This document shows positions 34,350 to 43,054 of a DNA stretch of 64,000 nucleotides, piece after piece. The stretch lies in assembly GCA_963844865.1 (NCBI GenBank), contig CAWJPY010000006.1, positions 248,001 through 312,000 on the forward strand, given 5' to 3'. The notes under the pieces are model-generated. The model was not told where the DNA came from and made no database searches. It saw only the letters and a list, made by a program, of their open reading frames with translations. The position numbers were made by a program, and so were the translations under genes. How positions within the stretch are numbered: position 1 is the stretch's first letter; each line of letters begins with the position of its first letter. This stretch comes from CAWJPY01 sp963844865 (GTDB lineage: Bacteria; Acidobacteriota; Thermoanaerobaculia; Thermoanaerobaculales; Sulfomarinibacteraceae).

Positions 34350-36145
34350 TCAGCCGCCAGAATCTCGGCGATCTTTGTGACCGGCCGCCGCGTTCGAGGG
34401 CAGGCGGACCCCGAACGCACCCTCCCAGAGGCCGGTGAAGAAGCGGCGGGCGTTGGGTCCCAGGCTCCGCACCCGGTAGCCCCCCTCCTGCACCACCAGC
34501 ACCGGCCCACCCCAGGCGCCGATGAGACGGCCGTTGGCGGTGAAGTCGGCGGCGCCCAGGGACCAGGAGCCCGTGGGGTCGCCCTTGGCGGTGTCCAGAC
34601 CCAGGGCCACGACCAGCACCTCGGCCCCGAACGAGTGCACCGCGTGCAGCGCGCGCTCGATCGCCTTGCGGTGGCCGGCCCCGTCCAGGGACTCGTGCTG
34701 GGGCAGGTTGAGGTTCGAACCGCGGCCGGCGCCCTCGCCCCGCTCGTCCGCAAAGCCCGAGAAGTAGGGGTACGCGAAGTTCGGGTGGCCGTGGATGGAC
34801 ACCGTGAGCACGTCGCCGCGCTCGTAGAAGATGTCCTGCTGGCCGTTGCCGTGGTGGTAGTCGATGTCCAGGATGGCGACCTTGGCCTCGTGGCCGAGGC
34901 ACTGGGCGGCGATGGCGGCGTTGTTGAAGTAGCAGAAGCCGCCGAAGGAGCGACGCTCCGCGTGGTGGCCGGGGGGGCGCACCAGGGCGTAGGCCAGACG
35001 CGCGCCGCCCAGCACCGCTTCGGCGGCGGTGAGCGCGCAGTCCACCCCGCGCCGTGCCGCCAGGTAGGCGTTCGGTTCGAAAGGGGCGTGAAGGTGTCGA
35101 TGCAGTAGTAGCCGGCACGTACCTCCAGCTCGCGCGGGGGCCGGGACGCGTTGCGCAGGGGGAACACATAGGGGTACACGGCCCTGTCCCCCTCCAGGCC
35201 CTCGCACACCCGCTTGAAGTAGCGCACCCATCCCGGGTCGTGGAGCTCGGTGATGTGGCGGTCGGGGTGCTGGCGGGGCTCCACCCGCGAAAAGAAGGGC
35301 GTCGTCTCCAGCTCCCGCAGGATGTGGGAGATGCGAACCGGCGCCTCCACGTAGCCGCGCTCGTGGACGTGGTGGATGGCGTGGCGGTCGTTGACCACCA
35401 GGGTGATGCGCCGGTCGGGCGGCACCTCCTCGGGCGTCTCCACGGGCGCCGTCACCGGGTAGCGGGGGGCGCGCAGCCGCACCGGGTCGTCCTTGAACGA
35501 CTCCACCACCATGTCGACGTAGGCGGGCGGACACAGGTGCGAGTACTTGCTCTCGAGGATCGAGCGCACGATCGCCTTCGCCTCGCTGCGGCGCAGGGGA
35601 CGGCCGCTGCCCAGGTCGTCGAAGACCAGGTACGGCGGGTCGGTGCCGCCCTCCTTCACCGGCGTCTCGTACGCGGTGCCCACGATGGGCCGCGCCCCCA
35701 GGCGCTCGTAGAAGCGGAGGCGGGCCGCGTTCTGGCGGCGGACGGCGGGGTCCGGGCTGAGGGCGGGGTCGTCGGGCAGGCACTCGAAGAAGAGGCCCAG
35801 GCAGTCCAGCTCGCGGCCGTCGCGGCGCAGGCGCTCGTACAGCGCGCCCCCGACCCCACCCCCGGTGCGACCGGGCCGGGTCACGATGTACTCCAGGTAG
35901 AGGAAGCGCAGCTCGCGGTGGTGCAGGACCAGAGCGAAGCCCGACACCTGCCGGTGGATGTCCTCCGTGACGTACAGGAAGGTGCGATACCCGTGGAGCG
36001 GCGGCCGCTTCAGCCGGCGCGGCAGCTCCGCCACCTCCCGGGCGGGGAGCCCCGGGATCTGGGCTCCCAGCATGCCCTGCACCGCCGCCAGGGCGGCCCG
36101 GTTCACCGGCAGCAGATCGTCGAAGATGCGGCGGATCCTGAACAT
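34350..36145 (-). CDS. GNAT acyltransferase fused to histone-deacetylase-fold amidohydrolase, one frameshift
   Basis: About 598 residues; one base is missing near 35083 (after IDTFTP), and adding it makes the length exact. Residues 1-200 or so form a GNAT domain (LEYIVTRPGRTGGGVGGALYE, acetyl-CoA loop; ARLRFYERLGARP). After a linker, residues from about 240 form an acetylpolyamine-amidohydrolase / class II HDAC domain: RPPGHHAERRSFGGFCYFNN with the tandem active-site His, zinc ligands in ILDIDYHHGNGQQD and LGLDTAKGDPTG. It thus carries an acylating and a deacylating domain in one chain. It starts the minus-strand cluster that continues with kamA. Confidence 0.85.
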
Positions 36146-36613
36146 CTTCCCCTCTCGCGGTCGTCCGACCGCTCCAGCCGTGAGGCTGCGGGAAGGGCCG
36201 GCCCGCCCCTTCTGCTCCGCTCCCCACGCATACCTGATATCCCGAGACCGTCACGGCGGCAGGCGGGTGGGTCCGACGCAGCAACTTGCCGTGGCGCCCG
36301 GAGAGCTGTCCACCAGGATAAGCGTGCTGAGACCAACACATCTTCCCCGTGGTCACACACCATGCGGGTCGTGGAAGGGGTCGACATCCTCCGTCCCGGA
36401 AGAATCCCCGCGCTCACCGGCACCGCATCAGAGGCTCCTGTGCCAGAGCCCTCTGGTCAAACCCCTGTCTGGTGGCCTCGCCGCCGGGCTCGGCATTCCC
36501 GAGCGGTGGTTTATGATCGGCTCGAGTTCACTCCTTGCCCAGCCGACGTCGTGAACACGACCCGGGCTGTGCGTCATACTGGCCACCAGGAAGCCGACCA
36601 CCGGGGAGACCCA
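36146..36613. other. Divergent gap without a gene
   Basis: 468 bases between the minus-strand beta-lysine cluster and plus-strand ugd. It is somewhat less GC-rich than the genes. No reading frame has coding character and none of the window's repeat families is present. It should hold both divergent promoters; I could not identify them with confidence. Confidence 0.5.
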
Positions 36614-37953
36614 ATGACATCGAGCCACGCCGAACAGCTCCATCGCCACATCGAGGATCGCTCCGCGCTCATCGGCATCATCGGCCTCGGCTACGTCGGC
36701 CTGCCGCATGGCCCTCGCCTTCGTCGAGAAGGGCTTCACGGTGCTCGGCTTCGACGTGGACCCGGACAAGGTCGCCAAGCTCGCGCGCGGCGAGACGCTA
36801 CATCAAGCACCTCGACGGCGGCCGGGTGGCCGCAGATGTGCGACTCCGGCCTGCTTCGCCGCCACCACGGACTTCGGCCGCCTCGGCGAGCCCGACGCCA
36901 TCCTGATCTGCGTGCCCACGCCCCTGACGCCCCAGCGCGAGCCCGACATGACCTACGTGCGAAGTCCGCCGGGCAGTGATCCGCGCACGCTCCGCCCCGG
37001 CCAGCTCGTCATCCTCGAGTCCACCACCTACCCCGGCACCACCGACGAGCTGCGTGAAGCGCGCATCCTCGAGGCGTGCGGGCCTGCCGCTGCGGCACGG
37101 ACTTCTTCCTCGGCCTTCTCCCCCGAGCGCGAGGACCCGGGAAACAAGAACTACGGCACGACCAACACCCCCAAGGTCGTGGGCGGCGTGGACGAGACTC
37201 GCGGCGACCTGGCCCAGGCCCTCTACGACCAGATCATCTCCTCCGACCGTGCGCGTCTCCTCGGCCCGCGCCGCCGAGGCCGCCAAGCTCACCGAGAACA
37301 TCTTCCGCGCCGTCAACATCGCCCTCGTCAACGAGCTGAAGATGGTCTACGACCGCATGGGCATCGACATCTGGGAGGTCCTCGACGCGGCCGAGACCAA
37401 GCCCTTCGGCTTCATGCGCTTCAACCCGGGCCCGGGCTGGGGCGGCCACTGCATCCCGCTCGACCCGTTCTACCTGTCGTGGAAGGCGCGCGAGTACGGG
37501 GTGTCGCACCACGCTTCATCGAGCTCGCCGGCGAGGTCAACGTGCGCATGCCCGAGTACGTCATCGAGAAGCTGCAGCAGGCGCTGAACGAGCGCGGCAA
37601 GCCGGTGAAGGGCTCGAAGCGTCCTCGTCCTCGGCCTGGCCTACAAGAAGGACATCGACGACCCGCGGGAGAGCCCGGCGTTCGAGATCATCGACCTCCT
37701 GCTGCGCCTGGGCGCCGAGGTGAGCTACCACGACCCGCACATCCCCACGGCGCCGGCGATGCGCTCGTGGCCCGACCTGCCGCCCATGCACTCCGTGGAC
37801 CTGACCGCCGAGCGCCTGCAGGCCGCCGACGCCGTCCTCATCGTCACCGACCACCGCGCCGTGGACTACGACCTGGTGGCCGCCAACGCGCCCCTCGTCA
37901 TCGACACCCGCGGCGTGTTCCGCGACCGAAGAGGCAACGTCGTCAAGGCGTGA
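36614..37953 (+). CDS. UDP-sugar 6-dehydrogenase (UDP-Glc/UDP-GlcNAc type), frame broken many times
   Basis: About 444 residues when corrected. ATG 36614 follows GGGGAG. Segments in order: IGIIGLGYVGLP (NAD site), FTVLGFDVDPDKVAKLARGE, AILICVPTPLTPQREPDM, VILESTTYPGTTDEL, FSPEREDPGNKNYGTTNTPK, AKLTENIFRAVNIALVNELK, GPGWGGHCIPLDPFYLSW (catalytic Cys) and GLAYKKDIDDPRESPAFEI. About ten extra and two missing single bases lie between 36707 and 37620; their sum agrees with the length modulo three. The closest relatives seem to be WbpA/WbpO-type enzymes, which oxidise C6 of UDP-GlcNAc or UDP-glucose for capsule or O-antigen. Confidence 0.85.
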
Positions 37954-38197
37954 CCCGCCAGCTGGAAAGACTGCCGGACATGCTGGCCGCAAAATGATCG
38001 GCGGTGCTCGCGACACATCCGAGATCCGCACCCGGTGCCGAGGTGGGACGAGTACCACCCCGCCGAAGAGAAGTCCGGCGACGTGAAGACGCCGAGCCTC
38101 CTTCCGTCCGGCTCGGGGCAGGAGGAGACCAGGTATACGGACGTCCGGAGTCGCCCGTTCGGTGTAGGATAAGGACCGTGGATCGGGCGCCGTCGCC

Positions 38198-39109
38198 GTG
38201 AAAACTGCACGCCAGAAAATGCTGCCGCTGATTGCGTCCCTGGCCGGCGGGCTGAACGCCGACCAGGAGGCGCTGGAGCGCATCCGCGATCTGTGCCGGG
38301 CGCGGCGGCGCGACGCCCCGGAGGACTTCCTGCTGACGGCCGGCCTCGCCGTGGTGCGCGCCGCCCAGTGCCCGCCCGAGTGCGCGAAGGACGGCGACTG
38401 CGAGTTCGGACGCTTCTGCCGCCACATGGAGTCCAACGCCGCCGCCAACCTCGCCGAGCTGGGGCACATCTCGCGGGAGCTGAGCCGGGATGAGCGCAAG
38501 CTGGACGGGCCGCCGGTGCTGCTGGGCGGAGCGGCTGTGCTGGTAGGCCTCTACCACAGCCTGGAGGCGTTCCGCTCGCAGGTCTGGGTCATCGGGGTGA
38601 AGTGGCGCGAGCCCCACGGCGTGGAGCGCTCGGCGACCACCGAGGCGGTGGCCTCGTGCCTCGCCCGGACGTTCATCGGGCACCTGGGGCGGCTGGAGCC
38701 GCTGGTCGACGAGCACACCGACGTGGTGGAGCTCGCCGGGGGCCGGTGGCGGGTGCCGCGGCGGGATCTGTTCACGGCCCTGCTGGCGGCGCGCGTGGGC
38801 GAGCCGGTGTCCGCCACCCTGCCGCCGGTGTGGGTGCACCTGGCGGTGGCCCTGGAGGCATGGCGCGAGAAGGTGGACTACGACCAGGTCTTCGACCTCG
38901 CAGACCGTCTGGCGGTGGCGACGCAGGTGCGTCACGGCCTGGCGGTGACGGCGGCGATCATGCCGCACCTGAGGACGTGGATCCCGATGAAGCGTCTCCA
39001 GATCCCCTTCCTGGAGCGCACTCTCGCCGTCCCGCTGGCGGCCAGGCGGCTTCTGGACACCGCCCTGCGCGCCTCCCCCGCCTTCGGGCCGGACGGGCAC
39101 GCGAACTAG
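38198..39109 (+). CDS. Protein of unknown function with a four-cysteine motif
   Basis: 303 residues from GTG 38198. I do not recognise the family. The N-terminal third is helical, with a cysteine motif CPPECAKDGDCEFGRFC (C58, C62, C68, C74), which could bind zinc or an iron-sulfur cluster. The middle (about 105-125) is hydrophobic and Gly-rich (VLLGGAAVLVGLYHSLEAF), and the rest is predicted helical and Arg-rich. No signal peptide. It lies between ugd and the hairpin-repeat region, with no coupled neighbour. Confidence 0.55.
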   Translation: MKTARQKMLPLIASLAGGLNADQEALERIRDLCRARRRDAPEDFLLTAGLAVVRAAQCPPECAKDGDCEFGRFCRHMESNAAANLAELGHISRELSRDERKLDGPPVLLGGAAVLVGLYHSLEAFRSQVWVIGVKWREPHGVERSATTEAVASCLARTFIGHLGRLEPLVDEHTDVVELAGGRWRVPRRDLFTALLAARVGEPVSATLPPVWVHLAVALEAWREKVDYDQVFDLADRLAVATQVRHGLAVTAAIMPHLRTWIPMKRLQIPFLERTLAVPLAARRLLDTALRASPAFGPDGHAN

Positions 39110-39151
39110 CCTGCCGAGGCTGGACCCGAACCCCGTGCATGGGGGCGCACA

Positions 39152-39177
39152 ACGACCCGCGGTTCGCCGCGGGTCGT
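39152..39177. repeat. Hairpin repeat family 4, copy 1 (11-bp stem, TTCG loop)
   Basis: ACGACCCGCGG, TTCG, CCGCGGGTCGT: a perfect 11-bp stem closed by a stable UUCG-type tetraloop, followed by CGGCGT. It lies between the unknown gene and the DUF2442/DUF4160 pair. Three further copies follow at 39964, 41693 and 42842. Confidence 0.9.
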
Positions 39178-39347
39178 CGGCGTCGTGGAGGTGGCGCGCG
39201 CTCTTGGCAGACAATGCCACATGGGAACATTGCAGGCGATGCTTCGGATACGAAGTGACTCCCGGGGATTACGCTGCAGGACAGAGGCACGGGCCACCCT
39301 CGGTGGCGGCGATGGTCGACTGACTGAAGGTCAATGCGCGCTCTGGA

Positions 39348-39608
39348 TCAGGGCAGAGGGTCGATGCGCTCCAAACGCTCATGGTGGAGGGCGCTCTCCC
39401 ATCGCTTGAACAGCTCGTCTTGATGGAGAGAGGCCCACTCGACCACCATGCCGATTGCGCGCGGGGGGAGGCGCCCGCCAATCACCGCCAGGGTCGATAT
39501 ATCCACGATTGCCTCGTCGTCACCGTAGGCAGCGTGGAAGTGAGGTGGGTGGTGGTCGCGATAGAACATGCGAATCACCACTCCGTAAAACCTGCTCAGC
39601 TCAGGCAA
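39348..39608 (-). CDS. DUF4160 protein (toxin-antitoxin-like pair)
   Basis: 86 residues. TTG at 39608 is chosen because it overlaps the stop of the DUF2442 gene and begins the family's typical PELSRFYGVVIRMFY. The core DHHPPHFHAAYGDDEA is diagnostic of DUF4160, with a His-rich HHPPHFH segment. DUF4160 and DUF2442 genes occur together in many genomes as a predicted toxin-antitoxin-like module; biochemical activity is not known to me. The pair is bracketed by two identical hairpins. Confidence 0.8.
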   Translation of the reverse strand: MPELSRFYGVVIRMFYRDHHPPHFHAAYGDDEAIVDISTLAVIGGRLPPRAIGMVVEWASLHQDELFKRWESALHHERLERIDPLP

Positions 39609-39891
39609 TGGACTCCGCCCGCAGCTTCGGGAACAGCTCCTCGGGGGCCTTCCCCGTGAGCTCGAGGTAGAGCGCATCGGGACAGAGGTCGATCTCGTCG
39701 TTCCAGAAGATCTCGCCATGCGGACCGAGATGAACACGTTCAAACAGCGCGCAATCGCGCCAGGCTGCGAAGACGCCGTGCCCTACCAGGTTTGTGAGAT
39801 CGATCTCGCCTTCGGTACCGTCGTCATAGCGCAGCCACAGCCTATAATCTGGACGAGCAACAACTTCTACGGGATGAGGTCTCGCATTCAC
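39601..39891 (-). CDS. DUF2442 protein (partner of DUF4160)
   Basis: 96 residues from ATG 39891. The sequence YRLWLRYDDGTEGEIDLTNL, then GEIFWNDEIDLCPDALY, matches the DUF2442 family of small beta-rich proteins. The stop overlaps the start of the DUF4160 gene, so the pair is translated together, antitoxin-like gene first. In predicted modules DUF2442 is usually taken as the antitoxin; this is inference. Confidence 0.8.
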   Translation of the reverse strand: MNARPHPVEVVARPDYRLWLRYDDGTEGEIDLTNLVGHGVFAAWRDCALFERVHLGPHGEIFWNDEIDLCPDALYLELTGKAPEELFPKLRAESIA

Positions 39892-39963
39892 CGGCCAAGT
39901 ATACAGGGCAAGGAAGAGGGATAGCGCGAAGGCGCAGAGACAGCGCCCTCGCGCGCAACGAGC

Positions 39964-39989
39964 ACGACCCGCGGACCACCGCGGGTCGT
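39964..39989. repeat. Hairpin repeat family 4, copy 2
   Basis: Same 11-bp stem ACGACCCGCGG/CCGCGGGTCGT with loop ACCA, followed by CGGCGT. It lies in the 325-base gap before the GDP-fucose synthase gene, which holds nothing else that I can support. Confidence 0.9.
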
Positions 39990-40216
39990 CGGCGTTTCGG
40001 GGATGGGGCGTGCCTGGATGGCGACCACCAGGACCGCGCTGTCAGTCGCCGATCGACGTCGTGGGCGGTCGGCAAGGGCGCCGCTGCGGATCGGGGGCCC
40101 GCCCGTGGGAGCGCCCTGTCTGCCCTGAGCGATGGAGGGCGTCGCTCGGCCGGCACACAACGGCGTCAACCGCCGTCAGGCTTGATAGACTCGACACACG
40201 GGAGACTGCCAGGCGT

Positions 40217-41215
40217 ATGACACAGATCGACTTCGACCAGAGCACCCGGATCTTCGTGGCCGGTCATTGCGGGCTGGTGGGCTCGGCCGTCCTGCGCCGG
40301 CTGGAGGCGGACGGCTTCTCGAACGTCCTCACCGCCACCCGCGAGCAGCTCGACCTGCGCGACCAGGCCGCGGTGAACTACTGGTTCCGCGCCAACCGCC
40401 CGGAGGTGGTGTTCCTGGTGGCCGGCACGGTGGGCGGCATCCTGGCCAACTCGACGCGACCGGCGGAGTTCATCTACGACAACATGATGATCCACGCCAC
40501 GGTGGTCCACGCCTCGTACCTGTACGAGGCCAGGAAGCTGCTGTACCTGGGCAGCTCCTGCATCTACCCGCGGGACTGCCCGCAGCCCATGCGGGAGGAG
40601 CACCTGCTCAGCGGCTACCTCGAGCCCACCAACGAGCCCTACGCCATCGCCAAGATCGCCGGCATCAAGCTCTGCCAGGCGTATCGGAAGCAGTACGGCT
40701 GTGACTTCATCTCCGCCATGCCCACCAACCTGTACGGCCCCAACGACAACTTCGACCTCCAAAGCTCCCACGTGCTCCCCGCCATGATCCGCAAGTTCCA
40801 CGAGGCCAGGGAGCGGTCCGAGCCCACGGTGACGATCTGGGGCACCGGGGCCCCGCGGCGCGAGTTCCTGCACGTGGACGACCTGGCGGATGCCTGCCTG
40901 TTCCTGATGCGCGCCTACGACGGGGAGCAGCACATCAACGTGGGCACCGGGGAGGATCTCAGCATCGCCGAGCTGGCCGAGCTCGTCCGCGAGGTGGTCT
41001 ACCCTGAGGCGGAGATCGTCCACGACACCTCCAAGCCGGACGGCATGCCGCGCAAGCTGCTCGACGTGTCGCGCCTGCACGCCCTGGGCTGGCGCCACAC
41101 CATGGGGCTGCGGGAGGGCATTGGGTCCACATACCAGTGGTTCCTCGACAACCGCGCGTCGCTGCGCGAGCGCACGGTGCCAAACGAAGTACCTGCGGTC
41201 AGCAGGAGGCCGTAG
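40217..41215 (+). CDS. fcl: GDP-L-fucose synthase
   Basis: 332 residues from ATG 40217. Short-chain dehydrogenase motifs: FVAGHCGLVGSAVLRRL (NADP site), LGSSCIYPRDCPQPM with the catalytic Ser and Cys, and Y142-K146 in PYAIAKIAG. TNLYGPNDNFD and GTGAPRREFLHVDDLADA are typical of GMER/WcaG. It converts GDP-4-keto-6-deoxymannose to GDP-L-fucose by epimerisation and reduction. The partner GDP-mannose 4,6-dehydratase is not in the window. It stands alone between hairpin repeats, near the polysaccharide cluster it probably serves. Confidence 0.92.
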   Translation: MTQIDFDQSTRIFVAGHCGLVGSAVLRRLEADGFSNVLTATREQLDLRDQAAVNYWFRANRPEVVFLVAGTVGGILANSTRPAEFIYDNMMIHATVVHASYLYEARKLLYLGSSCIYPRDCPQPMREEHLLSGYLEPTNEPYAIAKIAGIKLCQAYRKQYGCDFISAMPTNLYGPNDNFDLQSSHVLPAMIRKFHEARERSEPTVTIWGTGAPRREFLHVDDLADACLFLMRAYDGEQHINVGTGEDLSIAELAELVREVVYPEAEIVHDTSKPDGMPRKLLDVSRLHALGWRHTMGLREGIGSTYQWFLDNRASLRERTVPNEVPAVSRRP

Positions 41216-41279
41216 CAGCGTTCCCCGTTGTGCCGCGCTCATCCCGGGGCTTCTCGGGAAGTGAGCACCTCGCTCACAA

Positions 41280-41525
41280 GGACACACCCTTGTTCTGTCA
41301 TGGTGAGCGAGGAGCGAGCCGTCTGCGGCGAGGGACGAGTCGAACCATCCCCCGAAGGCCCGTGGGACGCCTCCCAGCCGCGACTCTGGTGCTCTCGGGG
41401 GATTCTTCGACTCGCTCCGGCGGACCTCCGCTCGCTCAGGATGACACTCAGGCGGGTCCGGCCACCGTCTCTGAACGACTGCGTGTCATCGCTTGTGACA
41501 CCGCCGCGAAGGAGCGTGGCGATGC
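41280..41525. repeat. Dispersed repeat family 2, copy 3 (inverted), with a further partial copy to 41665
   Basis: The 586-base gap 41216-41801 has no supported gene. Read on the minus strand, this block repeats the 14.6 kb element: GGTGTCACAAGCGATGACAC, GAGACGGTGG, GTGTCATCCTGAGCGAG, GGAGCGAGTCGAAGAATC, CCCCGAGAGCACCAGAGTCG. A second, decayed piece with GCTGTCATCCCGAAGGAG and CTCGGGATGACAGG follows at about 41540-41665. Confidence 0.75.
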
Positions 41526-41692
41526 TCCGAATGACATCCCCCACGCTGTCATCCCGAAGGAGCCCTGCGACTGAGGGATCTGGGCGGGGGGACACAGCCG
41601 CTGCGACTTTGTTCCCTCACCCAGATTCCTCGTCGCTCGAGAACTCGCTCCTCGGGATGACAGGTAGGGCTCGGCCGCGCGTTGAACGCGCC

Positions 41693-41718
41693 ACGACCCG
41701 CAGTTCGCCGCGGGTCGT
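41693..41718. repeat. Hairpin repeat family 4, copy 3
   Basis: ACGACCCGCAG, TTCG, CCGCGGGTCGT, followed by CGGCGT. One base differs in the left arm (A for G), giving one mismatch in the stem. It lies between fcl and the MNT/HEPN pair. Confidence 0.9.
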
Positions 41719-41801
41719 CGGCGTTGGGGGCTACAGGTGGTCCGGGGAGTGCGAACATGACGGGAGCCCGGGAGCCAAGGGTCATGAAGCAATGAATTAC
41801 A

Positions 41802-42242
41802 ATGGCGGCCATGGCCCCAGACCGTTCCAAGGCGCTCGCCGATCTGTGCCGTCGTCTTGGCGTCGCGTCGTTGTACGCCTTCGGCAGCAGGGCCGAGGAG
41901 GCGAAGGCATGGGTGGAGGGTCGCCGAGCGCGGATGGACGGCGGCTCGTCGGACCTCGACCTGGCGGTGCAGCCCTGCGAGCGCACCTGGGACGTGGCCC
42001 GCAAGGCCGACACCTGCACCGCCCTCGAGGTTGCCTTCGGCGTGCCTCGCGCCGACCTGGTGCTGCTGGGAGAGGCACCGGCCTTCCTCGCCGTTGAGAT
42101 CATCAGGGGCGAGCTGCTCTACTGTGACGACCCGGTCCGGCAGGCTCGGGAGGAGCTGTTCGTGCTGCGGCGGGCCGGCGATTTGGCGCCCTTTCACCGC
42201 GCCCGGCTCGAGGGCCTGCTCGACGGGAGCGTGCGCCGATGA
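41802..42242 (+). CDS. MNT-type nucleotidyltransferase antitoxin (MntA-like)
   Basis: 146 residues; ATG 41802 and ATG 41811 are both possible and the ribosome site is weak. The nucleotidyltransferase core is AFGSR (G28, S29) followed by SSDLDLAV (D51, D53), the GSx10DxD signature with a longer than usual insert. In HEPN/MNT modules this protein is the antitoxin and can AMPylate the HEPN toxin. The stop overlaps the HEPN start by four bases. Confidence 0.82.
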   Translation: MAAMAPDRSKALADLCRRLGVASLYAFGSRAEEAKAWVEGRRARMDGGSSDLDLAVQPCERTWDVARKADTCTALEVAFGVPRADLVLLGEAPAFLAVEIIRGELLYCDDPVRQAREELFVLRRAGDLAPFHRARLEGLLDGSVRR

Positions 42243-42700
42243 CCCCCACCAGGATCCGCGCCGAGGTGGTGGTCGAGAGATCGGCGCTCGTGCGCTCGAT
42301 GCTCGATGAGATTCGCAGGCTGCCGCTGGAGGACCTCGAGGAGTTCCTCGGTGATCGGCGCAACCCGGCCTCGGCGGAGTCGTTCCTGCGGCGCGCTCTC
42401 GAGACGTTGCTCGACCTCGGTCGCCACATCGCGGCGCGTGGGTTCGGGCACGCCGCTGTCGAGTACAAGGAGATCCCCAGAGCGCTGGCGGATCAGGGGG
42501 TCATCGACCAGAGCACGTGCGACCTGTACCTGCGCATGGCCGGCTACCGGAACCGAATGGTGCACTTCTACCACGAGATCACCGAGCAGGAGCTGTTCGA
42601 GATCTGCTCCCACCAGCTCGACGACGTCGAACGGGTCCTCGATGCCCTGCTGGCCTGGCTGCGCGCCAACCCCGACCGCTTGGAGGGCATCCTGGACTGA
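42239..42700 (+). CDS. HEPN-domain ribonuclease toxin (HepT-like, DUF86)
   Basis: 153 residues. The catalytic Rx4-6H motif is RNRMVHFY (R104, H109, Y111), the classic RNxxVHxY form of HepT RNase toxins, inside a helical HEPN/DUF86 fold. HepT cleaves RNA when released from MntA. It is coupled to the MNT gene. The module is bracketed by hairpin copies 3 and 4, which fits an accessory cassette. Confidence 0.85.
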   Translation: MTPTRIRAEVVVERSALVRSMLDEIRRLPLEDLEEFLGDRRNPASAESFLRRALETLLDLGRHIAARGFGHAAVEYKEIPRALADQGVIDQSTCDLYLRMAGYRNRMVHFYHEITEQELFEICSHQLDDVERVLDALLAWLRANPDRLEGILD

Positions 42701-42710
42701 CCCGGGTTGA

Positions 42711-42836
42711 CGCGGAGCCGCCCACCCAGAGAGAAGACATAACGCAAAGACGCCAAGACGCAAAGCCACCACCCGCCCGAGGTCGGATTAGAAGAAGAAG
42801 ATCATCAACGCAGAGGCGCCCGGCCACGCCGAGGAC
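42711..42836. repeat. Dispersed repeat family 3, copy 3
   Basis: GCCGCCCACCCAGAGAGAAG, ATAACGCAAAGACGCCAAG, ACGCAAAGCC, CCGCCCG and CAACGCAGAGGCGC, the same order as at 29.6 kb. The 354-base gap 42701-43054 holds this and hairpin copy 4, and no gene. Confidence 0.75.
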
Positions 42837-42841
42837 GGAGC

Positions 42842-42867
42842 ACGACCCGCGGTTCGCCGCGGGTCGT
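42842..42867. repeat. Hairpin repeat family 4, copy 4
   Basis: ACGACCCGCGG, TTCG, CCGCGGGTCGT, identical in stem and loop to copy 1. It lies between the HEPN/MNT pair and the start of the polysaccharide cluster. Confidence 0.9.
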
Positions 42868-43054
42868 CGGATTCCCGGGACCCACCCCCGCTGCGACGGC
42901 GGCGCTCGGCTCGATGTGCCTCGATGGCTGCGAGCTGACCGCGGGGTTTCGGGGGGTGGCGCAGGCCTCGCGTTCCAGCTATGTTACGAGTGAGATGGCG
43001 GGCCGTTGTCACGAGCTCGCCGACGGTACTACTCTTTCGTGAGGGGTCCTCGAA

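Noticed and set aside
39152..42867. Integron cassette array with attC sites
   Set aside because: No integrase seen, and the hairpins lack the R' and R'' core sequences of attC; stems are perfect and near-identical rather than variable.
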